Part shown: in pieces, positions 12,869 through 25,500 of the stretch
Numbering within the stretch: position 1 is the stretch's first letter
Layout of the letters: each line of letters begins with the position of its first letter
Origin: Trichopria drosophilae
Taxonomy: Eukaryota > Arthropoda > Insecta > Hymenoptera > Diapriidae
Direction: 5' to 3'
Assembly (NCBI GenBank): GCA_030407085.1
Contig: CM059587.1
Coordinates: 80,923,001-80,987,000 of the forward strand
Length of the DNA stretch: 64,000 nucleotides
Notes under the pieces: generated by a model
What the model was told of the DNA's origin: nothing
Databases searched by the model: none
What the model saw: the letters and a program-made list of their open reading frames with translations, nothing else
Position numbers and translations under genes: made by a program

Positions 12869-13081
12869 GAAAGTGGGTCACTAATTCAATTAGCAATTAT
12901 TTTTATTAATAAATAATGAAAAATTATTAAATAGAATTTAATTTAAATTATTTAAAAAAAATTACTGAACAAAAATATTCAATTTGTACTTTTAGATTCA
13001 TAGAAATTTATTAATGTGTTAGCAGTTTTTTTTATTATTTTCTTGTAAACAAGTAACTAATTGATAGTAACCCACTTTTTA
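12869..13081. mobile_element. About 213-bp terminal-inverted-repeat element
   Basis: The left end GAAAGTGGGTCACTAATTCA is the imperfect inverse of the right end, which reads AAAAGTGGGTTACTATCAAT on the opposite strand. The edges and length resemble the elements at 4121 and 22307 (AGTAACCCACTCTTCG edge), so it may be a third family member. It is non-coding and AT-rich. Confidence 0.5.
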
Positions 13082-15105
13082 TTTTATATTAGTCGTTTTT
13101 AGCTATTTCAGATTTAGAGAGTTTATTTTTTAAAATATGTCCGACAATGTTTAAATTTTTATGTTTGAAGTTAATATATGAAAGTTTCATAGCTCTTTTA
13201 TTTATAAGTTACTGAACATTTAAGACTAAAAGTTACCACTGAAATTCTCTTAAAAACGTCCCGACCGTAATCAGCATCAATAAAAACTGCACAACATCGA
13301 GTTGTCCAAGTTTTTTTGTCTGCAATATTTTAATCTTAGGAAATAGCATTTTTAGTTATCTGTTCATTTTAAATTATACGATGTGTAGCAATTTTAGTCT
13401 GCACTTGTCACTTTAGCAATTTTGCAGAGATTCAGACTCAGAGAGGCAGAATAGCATATTAAATCGTGATACGTTGCACTGTCAGATTTACATAATTAGT
13501 AGCCAGCGATTCAAAATGCGTAAGAAATTATGCGACATCGTTTCTCAAGTTTTTGAGTCTTTCTTTTGACCTAATAAAATGGACAAGAAGCAATTTGCCA
13601 TTCAAGTTTGAATCGTGGTTATATAATGAGCGGGATAAACAAATGTTTGGAAATCATTGAATCTTATGCCTTTGAAACAGTTCTTTCTAATTGTGATTAT
13701 TAGAATTTTCTAAAATGACTTTAATGGAGAAATCGAAAATTAACTCAAAGGAACGTGATTTGCTGGTTGAATTTTCTTTTAAAAATTACTTTTCGTCTTC
13801 TAAATATTTGTTATATGTATGAAACATAGATGACGACCTCGACTGTATATTATATATATAAATACCGATACCGAACTAAAAACATTTTGTTAAAATAACA
13901 TTACGACTACAATGATAAATTTCTTTTTCGAAATGAACCATTTTTTTCTTGAAAATTATATTTTATAGAGCAAATTTCGATGGATCCATAATGTCTTAAT
14001 ATTGTTCAAAGAATGCCCTCGATTATTTTTTAGATTTTTTTTATAAGATTTTTTATCTTTTACGAATTTGGGCAATCAAAAAATTTAATTGTTTAGTAGT
14101 CTTCAACCAAATTTAAGATTTTTGTTTTATGACATTTTTATGCAATGTTTTTACTTGTATATTGCAAAATCATTGTGGTTTGTGGAGAAATAATCTTGTC
14201 TAAAATAAACCAGAAAACTGTCTTAAAATGGGTTAATGAATGCTCCCAAATTCTTTGCATGGTTTTTTTATGAGTTTTTCAACATTTCTAAAAATGGGAA
14301 GGTATTCAGTGGCTTTATTCTTGTAAATTTTTTTCCAACTATCGGAATATTGGGATTCTAATCAAAACTGTGAAGAGAAGTGAAGAAAAAATTAGAATTT
14401 GTAGAAAATGTTTTGCTGTTATATAGCCCAGTTTACTTTAACCTCAAAATGCTGTTTCCATTGAAAATATAGTTGAAAAATTTCTGGACCATCTAACCCA
14501 ATAACTATGAGCTTTTTAAAACAATGATAAAAACAAAATGTTCTGAAGATGTCTTGAAGAATATATTGACATTTTTCCAAATTTTGTAAACGATAATTGC
14601 AGAGATTTTGTATTTCAACTTGTTTAAACAATTTCAAATATTTATGAAAAACTCTGAAGAAATGTTGGTACATTCTGTGAAAAATTCGAATCATTTTTTG
14701 TTTGCAATTTCCCCGAAATGTTAATAGTTTTCGAAGAAATGAATTTGAAATATTATAGTTTAGTGGTTTTTTCCTCACAAATAATAAACTTTTGGAAAAC
14801 ATTACAAATAACAAAAATAGCTCAGAATCTACCAACATTTTTTGATAATCTTTCGTAAATGTTGTCATGCATAATAAAAAAGGTCTCAAAATATCGCTTA
14901 AAAAACCTGAAATATTCCAAAATAGTCCTTGATGAATTCTAAGAATATTTCATTCGTAGTATTTTTTAAAAAAGCTCATAATTGTTTATTTTGAGCGTCT
15001 GGAAAATTTTCAAAGAAATTTTCATCGGCGATGCCATTTCGAGGTCGTTCAAAGAATGTGAGGTATAAAAGTAAAATTTGTTCTTAAATTTCAAATATTT
15101 GGGTG
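13082..15105. other. Non-coding, AT-rich
   Basis: No gene is supported. A 156-codon minus-strand open frame at 14419-14889 is the longest in the region. It is rich in F, L, K and C with no domain, and it lies in DNA with many degenerate TTTTGAAAAATTT-type words, so it was rejected as a gene. Confidence 0.45.
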
Positions 15106-15560
15106 AGGGTCGAAAAACCGACAATTAAAAAGCCGACACATACAAAAATAGACATATCGATAAGCGGGTAGTCAATTTTTGAAGTGTCAGTTTTTTTCGA
15201 TTGTCGGCTTTTTGGCAGTCGGTTCTTCTAAATGTCTGTATCCTGACATTTCAGTTTTTCAACTGTCGGTTTTTTTGACACGTCGGCTTTTTGCCTGTCG
15301 GTTTTTTCAATATCGGTTTCTTGATTGTGTTTGTTTTTTTTACTAACGGTATTATGACATTCGGTTTTGTTTGCCTGTCGGTTTTTGGAATGTCGACTTT
15401 TTGACTGTTGGTTTTTTTACTGTCGTATGATGACAATTCGGTTTTTCTACTGTCGGCATTTTGAAGTATCGTTTTTTTGCCTGTCGGCTTTTAGAATGTC
15501 AGTATTTTGTCTGTCGGTTTTTCGACCTGTCGGCTTTTTGATTTATCGGTTTTTCGACCT
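15106..15560. repeat. Degenerate minisatellite of TGTCGGTTTTT units
   Basis: About 25 imperfect copies of a short unit (CTGTCGGTTTTTNGA, CTGTCGGCTTTTTG) are spaced at roughly 14-20 bases from about 15180 to 15558. A few units at the left edge (15106-15140: TCGAAAAACCGACA, AAAAAGCCGACA) are in the opposite orientation, so the block can fold back. Cysteine- and phenylalanine-rich open frames on the + strand are by-products. Spacers are not uniform and repeats are degenerate, so it is not a CRISPR array. Confidence 0.8.
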
Positions 15561-16012
15561 GCCCCTAGATATTTTCTTCACTTTCCTTCCCAATTTGAAT
15601 AGAATCCCAATATTCTTCTGGTTGAGAAACAATTAATAAAAATATTACAACATTTTTTACAACTTTTTGTAAATTTGGTGCAATATTCGAGTTCGTAATG
15701 TCTTAAACTCAATTTTGACCTCAGAATCTTGAAGAGCGACCACGACATAATAAAACATGTTCCTTTCAATTTTTTCCATCTTCGATTTTGATACACAATA
15801 CTCCATTGAAATTGAAGTATTATTTTCAATTATTATTAATACAAAAAATTAAACTTTTTTGAAAATGCCTATGTGCTTTATTCATACACAGTAACAAAAC
15901 TAACATTTTTTTTAAAAACCCTGTCATCATAAGATTCTAAACTTTACTTTGATTGTTTCCACAAACAATTATCTTTTGTTTTTTAAAGTAAAATTATGAA
16001 ATTGAGGAACCT

Positions 16013-16420
16013 ATACGGTGTACGACAAAAAAACTGCAAAGAATGACCGGCGCTTCGACTGCACGCACCCCTCGATTGGGTTCAAAATGGAATGCGCCAC
16101 CCGCGATTCCCAACAGTGTTGTGCCTGCCGGAGGGTTTTACTCTCACGAGGGTGGTGGCAGCTAGGGGTCGCATCGCCCCGAAACGAATCCCTGTGTTTG
16201 ATCCGCAAACACTGTAATTACCTCGAATATTATATTAGGAAGCGTTGGTAAAGGCCACCAAGGGTGGGGATAAGCATTGCTGCAAGTCCCGTCGCTGAAA
16301 TCGACAATGAACCCTGCCTGCACCATGAAACTATCAGGCTGGACTTGACAGACTATCATTACACGAGCTTTTATTAACTGTCGCATGTTGCTGGAACTTT
16401 TTTCCAAAAGAATACTGAAG
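16013..16420. other. GC-richer block of unknown nature
   Basis: About 400 bases of balanced composition stand out sharply from AT-rich flanks. Overlapping open frames exist on both strands (77 codons plus, 81 and 65 codons minus), but none shows a recognised domain or clear splice-bounded exon. Several short stems are possible (for example around GGGTGGTGGCAGC). It does not match an snRNA, 5S rRNA or RNase P RNA that I recognise. It could be an old transposon fragment, a conserved non-coding element or a structured RNA. Confidence 0.4.
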
Positions 16421-16847
16421 AAGCTCGTGCTTTGTCGGTAGGTGGCTGGGATCTACGAAAGGGTCAGTTTTTAATTGGTTTTTGTTTCAGGTTTCAATTG
16501 TCTCCATCGTTAAAATGTAATGATGTAATATAGTACTAGATTACTTCATTTGCCAATGAACATTTTCAAAAATTATATCTGGGGTCATATGATTCTAAAA
16601 AGCAATATTTTGTTACGTCCCTTTAAGGTCGTTCTTCACTGTGTTGTAATAACCATCAATATTTTATGTGAAAATTGTCCTCTCTCTCCATAATTTCCCA
16701 ATTGAATTATGAAAATTGAATCATTCCAGTAACACCGGTCAACGAGGTTTTGTTCCTGGCAAGCTGTGGGCCACTTCTAAACTAATTTTTGGTGCAAAAT
16801 CCATCACTTATTTTGAAGGGTGATAGTAGTACTAAATGGTCCAACTA

Positions 16848-17106
16848 CAGTAGAGTCCCGGTATATATTTGCGTCTCGCTATATTTACATCCCAGAATAT
16901 TTGCCCAGTTCCGCCTCGTTATATTTGTCTGTCGCCGCTTTCTTTTTCCCCCACCTTGCGCGCTGGGACCTCAGGAAGGACCTGCCGTGACGTCACGAAC
17001 GTAACGGGACTGAGGAGAGTGGGAGAAGCGACGCTCCCCTTCTTTTGACAAATATAAGGAAGGGAAGGCGAGGAACCGAGCGGGCAAATATACCGGAACT
17101 CTACTG
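16848..17106 (+). mobile_element. pogo-like non-autonomous element, copy 3
   Basis: This 259-bp copy starts CAGTAGAGTCCCGGTATATA and ends with the inverse, ATACCGGAACTCTACTG. TA is present on both sides (16846-16847 and 17107-17108). The interior matches copies 1 and 2, including the CRE-like TGACGTCA at 16988-16995. Terminal inverted repeats, TA flanks, about 260-bp length and lack of coding sequence identify a Tc1/mariner-pogo type MITE. Confidence 0.85.
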
Positions 17107-17317
17107 TAGTAAGAAAGGTCACAAAAATTTGTTGCATTCAGAACACGACTACGAAAGTATCAATAAAATGAATGTTTCGTGTACATAGTTCGTCAACGAG
17201 TGAGTGAAAGTGAACTTTACGTACTAACACTACAAACTACTATTCCCTATGTAAATATGTTATTTTATTGACGTATATATACGACATATATATATATATG
17301 TATAATTCACATTTATT

Positions 17318-17770
17318 TTGCATAATAAATTCCAAAAAAGTCATCTGGATAGTTTCACCGAAGGATCTTCGAGAATCATTTTTCAATCAAGCGTCCCATC
17401 GATGATTTCTACACGTGTACTAACTAATGAATTACTGACTACGCAACTCGCACGTAATGAGATCAGCATGCACCTGCGGCGTTCGAAATTATCATACGTA
17501 CGCCCACACTTGAAGAGGGACTGTTTCGCTTGATCCATCCTGTATATACACCATGGTGTACATAGGCGTCGTTCACGGCCTATGCATGGGAACTAGGTGA
17601 AAAGTATTCGGTAAAAAAGTGCGAGACAACAGAAGAGAGAAGATGCGAAGATGGAAAAAAGGAATGAATTGCTTCCTCGATGTGCGAACTCTTTTCAAAA
17701 CTGGAACGTTATATTCGTCTCTCTCTTAGGATTTCGCAAAGTTGAACGGGTTTCGCAGATTTCCTGTCTG
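17318..17770. other. Moderately GC-richer unique block
   Basis: Composition is less AT-rich than the neighbours and there is no visible repeat structure. It contains CACCATGGTG (near-palindromic, about 17560) and short open frames of 71 and 84 codons on the + strand with no identifiable domain. A candidate regulatory or conserved non-coding element; identity unknown. Confidence 0.3.
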
Positions 17771-18119
17771 GTTTGCACAGTCTGTCCTTGCGACACGAAA
17801 CTTCGGTTGCTCCAAAACCAACGAACTCTTACGAAACACCTTTTTTTCGAAACGATCATTTTACTCTTAACTATTGTTTCCATCGAGAACTATTTTTTTC
17901 AGTGACATGCTTTCCGTAAACATCCATTCGGTGGAAAACACTTAGTTTTCTCGTTTTTTTCAGCAAATCTCTCGTCAACTCCAATTAACTTTTTATTAAT
18001 CATTCGTACAAATTACTGCTAAAATAGGTATTTCATTTTTTCGTACACACGCTGTTAATTATATCAATTTATTACCTACACTGCAAGAATTTCAGAATGT
18101 TGGTTAATTATATTTTTGT

Positions 18120-18540
18120 AAAATGAACACAGATAATTAAACGAACGTTTGAGACCTACACAAAATAACAACATGAACTTTTTATGTCGGGGTTAAGATT
18201 TGTTATTAATATTAACAATTGTGAAAAATGTGACAGTCAATACTTTACGATGACCGGAGCACCACTATTCTAACCCTAATTAAATAAGTCAAATGTGCGT
18301 CAAATAAATAAAATATCAACACACATATATATATATAGTGTTGATATTTTATTTATTTGACGCACATTTGACTTATTTAATTAGGGTTAGAATAGTGGTG
18401 CTCCGGTCATCGTAAAGTATTGACTGTCACATTTTTCACAATTGTTAATATTAATAACAAATCTTAACCCCGACATAAAAAGTTCATGTTGTTATTTTGT
18501 GTAGGTCTCAAACGTTCGTTTAATTATCTGTGTTCATTTT
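18120..18540. repeat. Perfect 203-bp inverted repeat (palindrome), 15-nt loop
   Basis: The left arm 18120-18322 and right arm 18338-18540 are exact reverse complements as read base by base. They are separated by a 15-nt AT-rich loop (ACATATATATATATA). Outside the arms, similarity is lost within a few bases. A transcript would form a 203-bp perfect hairpin. Complete identity suggests a very recent origin or an assembly or amplification fold-back artefact; ordinary transposon arms here are 75-90% alike. Confidence 0.95.
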
Positions 18541-18836
18541 GTCAATTCAACTGAATATTAGTCACTCGATCATGATTATGATTTGACAAAATATTTAAGT
18601 GCTAACCGGCAACCAAATATTTAGTCACTATTACTAAATTTCACACAAAATTTTATTTCAATTGTACTAAATTGAATTGCATTGAGGCATAAGCGGTATT
18701 TAATATCTTAAAAACCGACCCACGTTACATCCTTTCATTATTCTGAATTTATGTTTTATACTTATTTTTTACAGTTAAAGATAAAAACAAGGCTTATATA
18801 TTCTACTGTTTTTGAGATCGCTCTTTCGAATGGTGT

Positions 18837-20190
18837 CAGAATTTCTAAAAAACGGCGTTTAACCCTCCGTTTTTGAAAAATACTCAAAAAATTATATGTA
18901 TTTATATTTTAGCAACAATTTTTTTTTAAATGCGATTTTCACTATGATACAGGTTTTAGATCACCTTCTAACCTATCAGAAACGTGTCCCCGATTGTTAA
19001 ACTTAAAAATATATATACTCGCATATTTTGTTTTTTGTCGGTTTGGATATTTAAATGGCTCCAGAACGCCAACAATTTTTCGAAAATGGAGAATTTACTG
19101 CATTTTCAGGTTTCGTAGGTTATAATTCAAATGTATAAAATAACTTATTTATGTGCTGTTGTTGATTTTTAAGATGGCGGCTTACATTCATTATAAGTAA
19201 ATATGCACGCGCGCAACCGACACTAACAATGAACCAAATAAAAAAAAAGTTGCAAAACGAGGAATTTTTGTTCTGCGCATAACAAACAAATTTCACATAT
19301 CCCGTACGCCATATTCGGTCCACTATTTGAATTTTGAAAAATTTTGTATTCATATTCAGTGATATCCAAAACTACACAAAATGATAATTGCCAGATTGCA
19401 ATTCCTCTCGATTCCGTATGAAAACACGAAATTTAACACTTTTACTTATAGTGAATATAAGCCGCCATCTTGAAAATCGACAAAAGCACCTAATTTTGTT
19501 TCTAGAAATATCAATAAACTACCCTTAATGTTAAATAACTTATTTTATATGTTTGAACTATATAGAAACCTACGAAACCGGAAAATGCAGTAAATTCACC
19601 ATTTCGAAAAATGTTTGGTGTTCTCGAGACATTTAAAAATCCAAATCTACAAAAATCAAAATATGTTTCTAATGTTAGAAGGTGATAAAAAACCAGTATC
19701 ATAGTGAAAATCACATTTAAAAAGAAAATTGTTGTTAAAAAAGTTTTTTTTTAGTATTTTTCGAGTAATTCATGGAAGGAGTAATAAAAGATTTTCGACA
19801 AATACATTGTTGATGAAAAATATCCGACAATAATCGTGGTTTAGATTATGCTGTACGAGATTAAATTTTGTAATATTACATGAAAGTAAATGTATTCTGT
19901 ATCTTTGGGTGAATTTTGAAGACAATTGTCTGTCACTAGCTGTGTTAAATTTGATATTTGTAATTCTAAGTTACTAATCTTTTCTTCCAGCCGTCTTTTT
20001 TTGTGACGTTGTTATCGAGAATGACTTCGGGACCTTTTTCTTTTCTTGTGTCCTCCCATTTTTCAAATTATTTTAAGTTTATTTAAGTAAATTTTAATTT
20101 AAACGCTCTAGACATCTGGAACTAATAGCACAAAGAAACTATTTTTGAAAAAACGGAGGGTTAAACAACATTTTTTAGAAATACTGATTT
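18837..20190. mobile_element. Long foldback element, about 1.35 kb
   Basis: Outer ends are inverted copies: TCAGAATTTCTAAAAAACGG on the left and, on the other strand, TCAGTATTTCTAAAAAATG on the right. Inside, TTTAACCCTCCGTTTTT (18858-18874) mirrors AAAACGGAGGGTTAAA (20150-20165). Further inner pairs are GATTTTCACTATGATAC / GTATCATAGTGAAAATC, GAATTTACTGCATTTTC / GAAAATGCAGTAAATTC and AAGATGGCGGCTTA / TAAGCCGCCATCTT (about 19171 and 19458). The right arm carries an extra roughly 360 bases (about 19775-20135). TTAA followed by CCC recalls piggyBac ends, but inverted homology continues beyond the TTAA, so that classification is unsettled. No transposase. Confidence 0.85.
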
Positions 20191-22306
20191 CTTTTTTAAT
20201 GTTTATATTTACATATTATATATTATAAATTTATCGTCATTTTTCTCAGTTTTTAGCACACGATCACAAAAAATATACTAAATATAAGATGCGTATTTTG
20301 AGAAGGTTTACAACTTTTATTTGAAATATTTTTCGAATTTTTCAATATTCTTTTAAATAAACGAAAAAAATTCAATCAATCTTACTTTTATGGATTTTGT
20401 ACGATTTTCAACATGTAAATATCATATTCGGTTTCAGCGAAACGAATGACGTAAGCAAACAGGTGTACTATAAATTTGAGAAGCCGTAAGTTTATCCTCG
20501 TTTCAATGTATTAATTTTTCAAAACCGAAATCAATATAGATCGAAAATGGCTCTAACGATATTTTATATTTTTCTAAATAGATGGTCTAAAAAATTGGAA
20601 AAATAGTTCTAGAACAATTATAGTATAATATAAATATAATTTTTAAAATTTATCAACTCTTGTCTAATGATTTTCCAATTTAACACTTTACTAAATCAAA
20701 CAGTCCTAAGTGCTAAAAAAATAAGTACAATTTAATTACTGTTGGAAAAATGTTCTGGAAAAACTACAAAAACGACATTTGCTTTTACTGTTGTAATTAA
20801 TTGCCAGCTAACAATAATGTGTCACTTGTGAGCGAGACAAGAATGCCATTACGCCATCTATCGATAAGTAAACGGTACTCATAACTAATCAGTAGACGGA
20901 ATGCAAAACTATTCATAACGGATGTTTGTGGAATATTATCGTTGTTAATATTTTGTATATAAAAAAATTACAACATTTATATTTTTTGATCCACGAATGT
21001 TTCCATTTCATAAAATTATTCAGTTTATCGTACTGTTACTTTATATGTAGTGTAAATTATACAAGCTTTTGTAAAATTAAAAATAATGAAACGGAATTTT
21101 TAAAATAATAATTGAGGAAAAATATTCGAAATGTACAATATCCTTCTCACAATAAGAAATATTTACGTTTTCAGTGTAAATAAACAGCGATGGAAAATAA
21201 AATTGTTGAAGAAAAATGTTAAAGTATAAATCTGAAATACAAATAAGATAAGGTTTAATAACACTGATTAATTATTAACGAATGATAAAAAAGTCTATTG
21301 CCATTCAATAGCAGTAAAATATTAATTTTGAATCGTAAATCCCTTGTCTCTATAATGTTTACGTAATTTAATTTCGTATAATGAAATCTTTCAAATTGTA
21401 CAGACGAGTTTCTTTAAAAGAAGATAAAATTGTTAAGAAAATATTGAATTTGTGAAATGTTACATCTAACGAACTCATTAGAGTCATTTCTTCAGAAAAA
21501 GCGAAACCAATTTTCATTCCTTTGACATTTTACCTTTGGTTTAATATATTTACTTAGGAATTATATTTATGAAAAAAAATTCTCGAATACCGTAAGAAAT
21601 ATTAATTTGAATTGTAAAAGTGTTCTTTTGGTATAGGTATAAAATAAACTTGTTAAAGAAACTACTAATTTAAATTTAACAATTTATGAATTAATGTGTT
21701 ACATGGCAATATATAACATGACAATGTTGATGGGGATCTAGTGCAAGCTGTAAATGTAGTGAAACTGAGCAAGATGGTATGGTATAATTTCCCTATACCA
21801 CCCACAAAATGTCATTTTATGGCTAAAAACCATGATTCGAGTGAAAAATAAGTCATAACTACCCTAATTTTTATTCGATTTAGAACATTTTTTTTAATTC
21901 GATTGCCAAAAAGCTCACCATTCTGACTATCCAAATCTTATATTGATGAAATGAAAACTGACTAAACTACAGTTGAAAGTATCTCTGACTTTTTTACGTT
22001 TTTTTTTCAATTTTAGGTCGCTATAAAAGTGCCGGCCGATTTTTTATTTTGTAACAATGTGTAATAAATCATGTCATACAACCAAGAAGTACATTAAAGA
22101 ATCATTAATTTATTACTATTTATTTGGATTAGACAATGTTTCTTTATTTGTAGTAAAAGCACTGTATAAGAAATAAAAATACGCAATTGATTAATTTACG
22201 GTGATGTTGTTGAATATTTTGTAGACTGTCTACATATTTTTTATTAGAATTATATTGACAATGATGGATTCCAGATAAAAACCTATAATCTAAATTTTAT
22301 CAAGTA
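20191..22306. other. AT-rich non-coding stretch
   Basis: No gene is recognised. It contains an ACGCCATCTATCGATAAG word at 20851, which recurs in part near 41161 and 57599, and GTAAGCAAACAGGTGTACTA at 20451, which recurs in part at 26387. Both look like pieces of dispersed repeats. A CAC/ACC-bearing segment near 21790 has no coding signal. Confidence 0.45.
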
Positions 22307-22520
22307 AAAAGTGGACCACTCTCTTCTCTCTAAATATGAATGAGTACGAAAGTACTAATATAAAATGATAAGTGAATTATATTTAATTAATCAATATTTT
22401 ACTAATAAAGAGTAACACAACACTAATATATTAGTAAAATGATAATGGTAAAATATAATATTTTTGTATATTATTTATTAATTTACTAGTAATTAAATAA
22501 GTAACCCACTCTTCGTTTGC
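22307..22520. mobile_element. About 215-bp MITE-like element, copy 2
   Basis: The left edge is AAAAAGTGGACCACTCTCTTC and the right edge is AGTAACCCACTCTTCGTTTGC. The interior includes ACTAATATATTAGTAAAATG (about 22420), shared with the copy at 4121-4335. It is non-coding. Confidence 0.55.
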
Positions 22521-25500
22521 TAATTAATAATTTTCAACTGTCCATATTTAGAGTGTAAATAAAGTCAATTTTTTCCTGTTTTATATTTGAAGACTCACTT
22601 TATTAAGAGTATCATCATTTTCATTCGTTTCTAACAAAGTTATAGACATAGCTTTTATAAAAGTGACAAAATCACTTTATATAGTAATTTTCAACTAAAA
22701 ATGTGGAGGGTACATGATCAACTTTTTGAGTTACTTGGTTAATGTACCTACATATATATAAAGAAATTCAAATATAAGAATGTTGCATTTTTTGTAACAC
22801 ATAATATTTCTGAAAATAAATAATAACGTGTTGTGCAATTTAAAAAATTGGCTACATCAGACAGCTGCGATTATCTCAGAAATAATTGAATGCATGTCGT
22901 TATGGTAGTTTCGGCAAACAGAAGTCCCGGAGAACAAATACGTGGCTTAAACCCTTTCATGTGTTCATGCGTACAGCTTAATTAATTAATACATTAATGA
23001 ATTGCTATTGTTGATTATAACGCATCGTCTCTTGGGAATCCAATTAAAATAGAATTGGAATCGTTCCCATCCTTTGCGAAGGAGTCGAAAATTAAACAAG
23101 TTTCATAATATTAAATTCTATTCAATCATGCAGACTTCCTGAATTTTCCGCGATCTGTGTGATAATCGTCGAAATGCAAGTTATTGAAATGAATTTCTTT
23201 ACTGTCATAGAATAAAAAAGTGGTATTAGAAAAGTTACTATAATAACCGACTTTAGTGAGAGAGGCGGTCAAAACTTGCTAAATTTATCGGAAAAAGTAT
23301 ATATCGTTGTTGTGGAAAGGTGTCAGAATGTCGAGGAATAATTTTCAATTTTTAGTATCGTAATTTAATATCGTATGCTCATTTTATTAAAATATTGATT
23401 TGTCATTTACATCGTGCTCACATGCGATAGTATCGTAGTATTACTACAAAAACTTACCTTTTCTTACTACCTTGATAAAAATCGGTTTGTTTATTATACG
23501 ATTATGTAACGACCTTGTTTAATGCATAAGAAATTAATTTTTTTTCATATAAACGTAAGATATTACCTTTTTATTGGACAGTACGATTAGACATTATTTC
23601 AACTGTGTTTAAATAATTTTAATAGCTGTTTTCATATTGTGATTTGAAAATGTGAAACTCACTGATGCTGCAGTGAATAGTTACTGCACTAATCAAAACG
23701 GTGAGGAATTTATTTATTAACTATCGACTTATTAAAACATGCTTCCGAAGGAATTTAAAAAATACGACCTTTAGTACGAATACGAAAAAATCTCCACTAT
23801 ATACCATTCAATTCGAACCAAATTTGATTACGCCGTTTAGTTTTTCACTTTTGATGTTTAATAATAAGAGTTTATACATTTCGGGACGATCAAGTAAAGT
23901 AGTTTGATAAATATAATATGTAAGAGTGATTAAAAAAATGAATATTTATGGAATAAAGTTGGAATCAAAATAAAAAACAATGTTTTCTGGTGAAAATCTG
24001 TTAAATTCTATTTTTATGTTTGAATAATCATATATCCCTTTATTTATTTTATGTCGTTGAAGCACTAAAGCCAAGAATTCGGTCATCTATTTTCATCCAC
24101 AGTAGTGTGTATACTTTATATATAAACGCACTGAAAAATCCTTTAGCACCATTATTTCTGTTATAAAATCATCTGTTATTTCAGAATTGTTTCATTGTGC
24201 TCTAATCTGTCATTCACCTAAGTGATTTTATATTTCTAGACACTGTACGGTATTTCGTTATCATAAAATATTTTAAGCGGTAATTTCGTAAGATAAACAT
24301 AGAATCCCTAATTCGGAAAAATACAAAATTTCTCTAGAGAATTTTAGTCATTTTGAAGAAAGATTGCGAAGAAAGAAAACTATTCTAGAACATCCAAAAG
24401 AAATCTGATATCAAGAACACTTTTCTCGCAAATCAAAAACAAAGAAGAAACTTATCTTTCAGGTCGTTTATTACTTCGATTCAGATATAGATTTTGATTT
24501 ATTTATTCGCTCTTGAACAAATCTAAAGGATAGAGTATATGATTTGTATAGGATTCTTTTTGGAGGATAAAAAATAAAATGGCATCTCGACATGTAGTGG
24601 TTATTCGTCTCCAATTTGGACTCTGAAACAAAATACCCATGGTTTGTTAAGGTAGTTAGACCCCTGCATTTGTGTTTGAGAAAATTATATTTAATAACGT
24701 TTCCAAGAATTTAATAGTCACTAATAATGACATTGTTTAAGGGAAAAAGTATTATTGTTTTTTAAAAACAAATTGAGACCTGCAAAAATAATTTGATAAA
24801 CAACGTTTGCTAACGAAAATGACTGGATTTTAACGAATGACGACTTATTTTTTCAAGAAAAAGATTTTTTACAAATTTACGGAACGAATTTTTTCGAATC
24901 TTTTTACCTGAACGCTAAAACTGTTCAGAAATTGTGAAAAGTAATAATTCAAAAGTAATTAATTCAGAAATATGCAAAAAAGTTGTACCATAAAGTTGTA
25001 GAGAATTTTTTTCTCCAAAAAATAAACATTCGTTAAAATCTATTCATTTTTAAAACATTCTTAACCGCCGAAAAGAAGAAAATTTGAGCCATTCATAAAA
25101 ATCAATAGAAGTCTCATATTATGTGTTAAAATTTAGTACTTATTAATATTTTTCAAACGATTCAAGCTCTATTTAGTCTAAAAACTATAAAATTTGAATA
25201 TTAAAAATGTATCTTCTCTTAAAATTTATTATATTTTTCAAAGCTGTTTTTTATCTGTGCATATTTTGTAATTTCGAACAACGCATTTATTTGAAAAAAT
25301 ATATATAACTGGTAAAGAAAGAAAAATTCTCAACTGATAAATTTTTGTTTATTTTTGGCCACCTTATATGTTTTTAGGTAGAAAATTATTCAGAACACAT
25401 TATATGACTGTCTGTCATAATTTTAATATAAAGGGGTCAAAATAAAGGTGGTGACTCCCGTATTTAAAATCCCAGGATGGCCTGGGATATTATTATCAGG

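Noticed and set aside
14419..14889. 156-codon open frame on the minus strand
   Set aside because: F/L/K/C-rich, no recognised domain, and it lies in DNA with degenerate TTTTGAAAAATTT-type repeats; no exon boundaries or codon bias typical of the VAChT or ChAT-like exons.
15106..15560. Possible CRISPR-like array
   Set aside because: Units are short, degenerate and irregularly spaced, some inverted, in animal DNA; it is a minisatellite.
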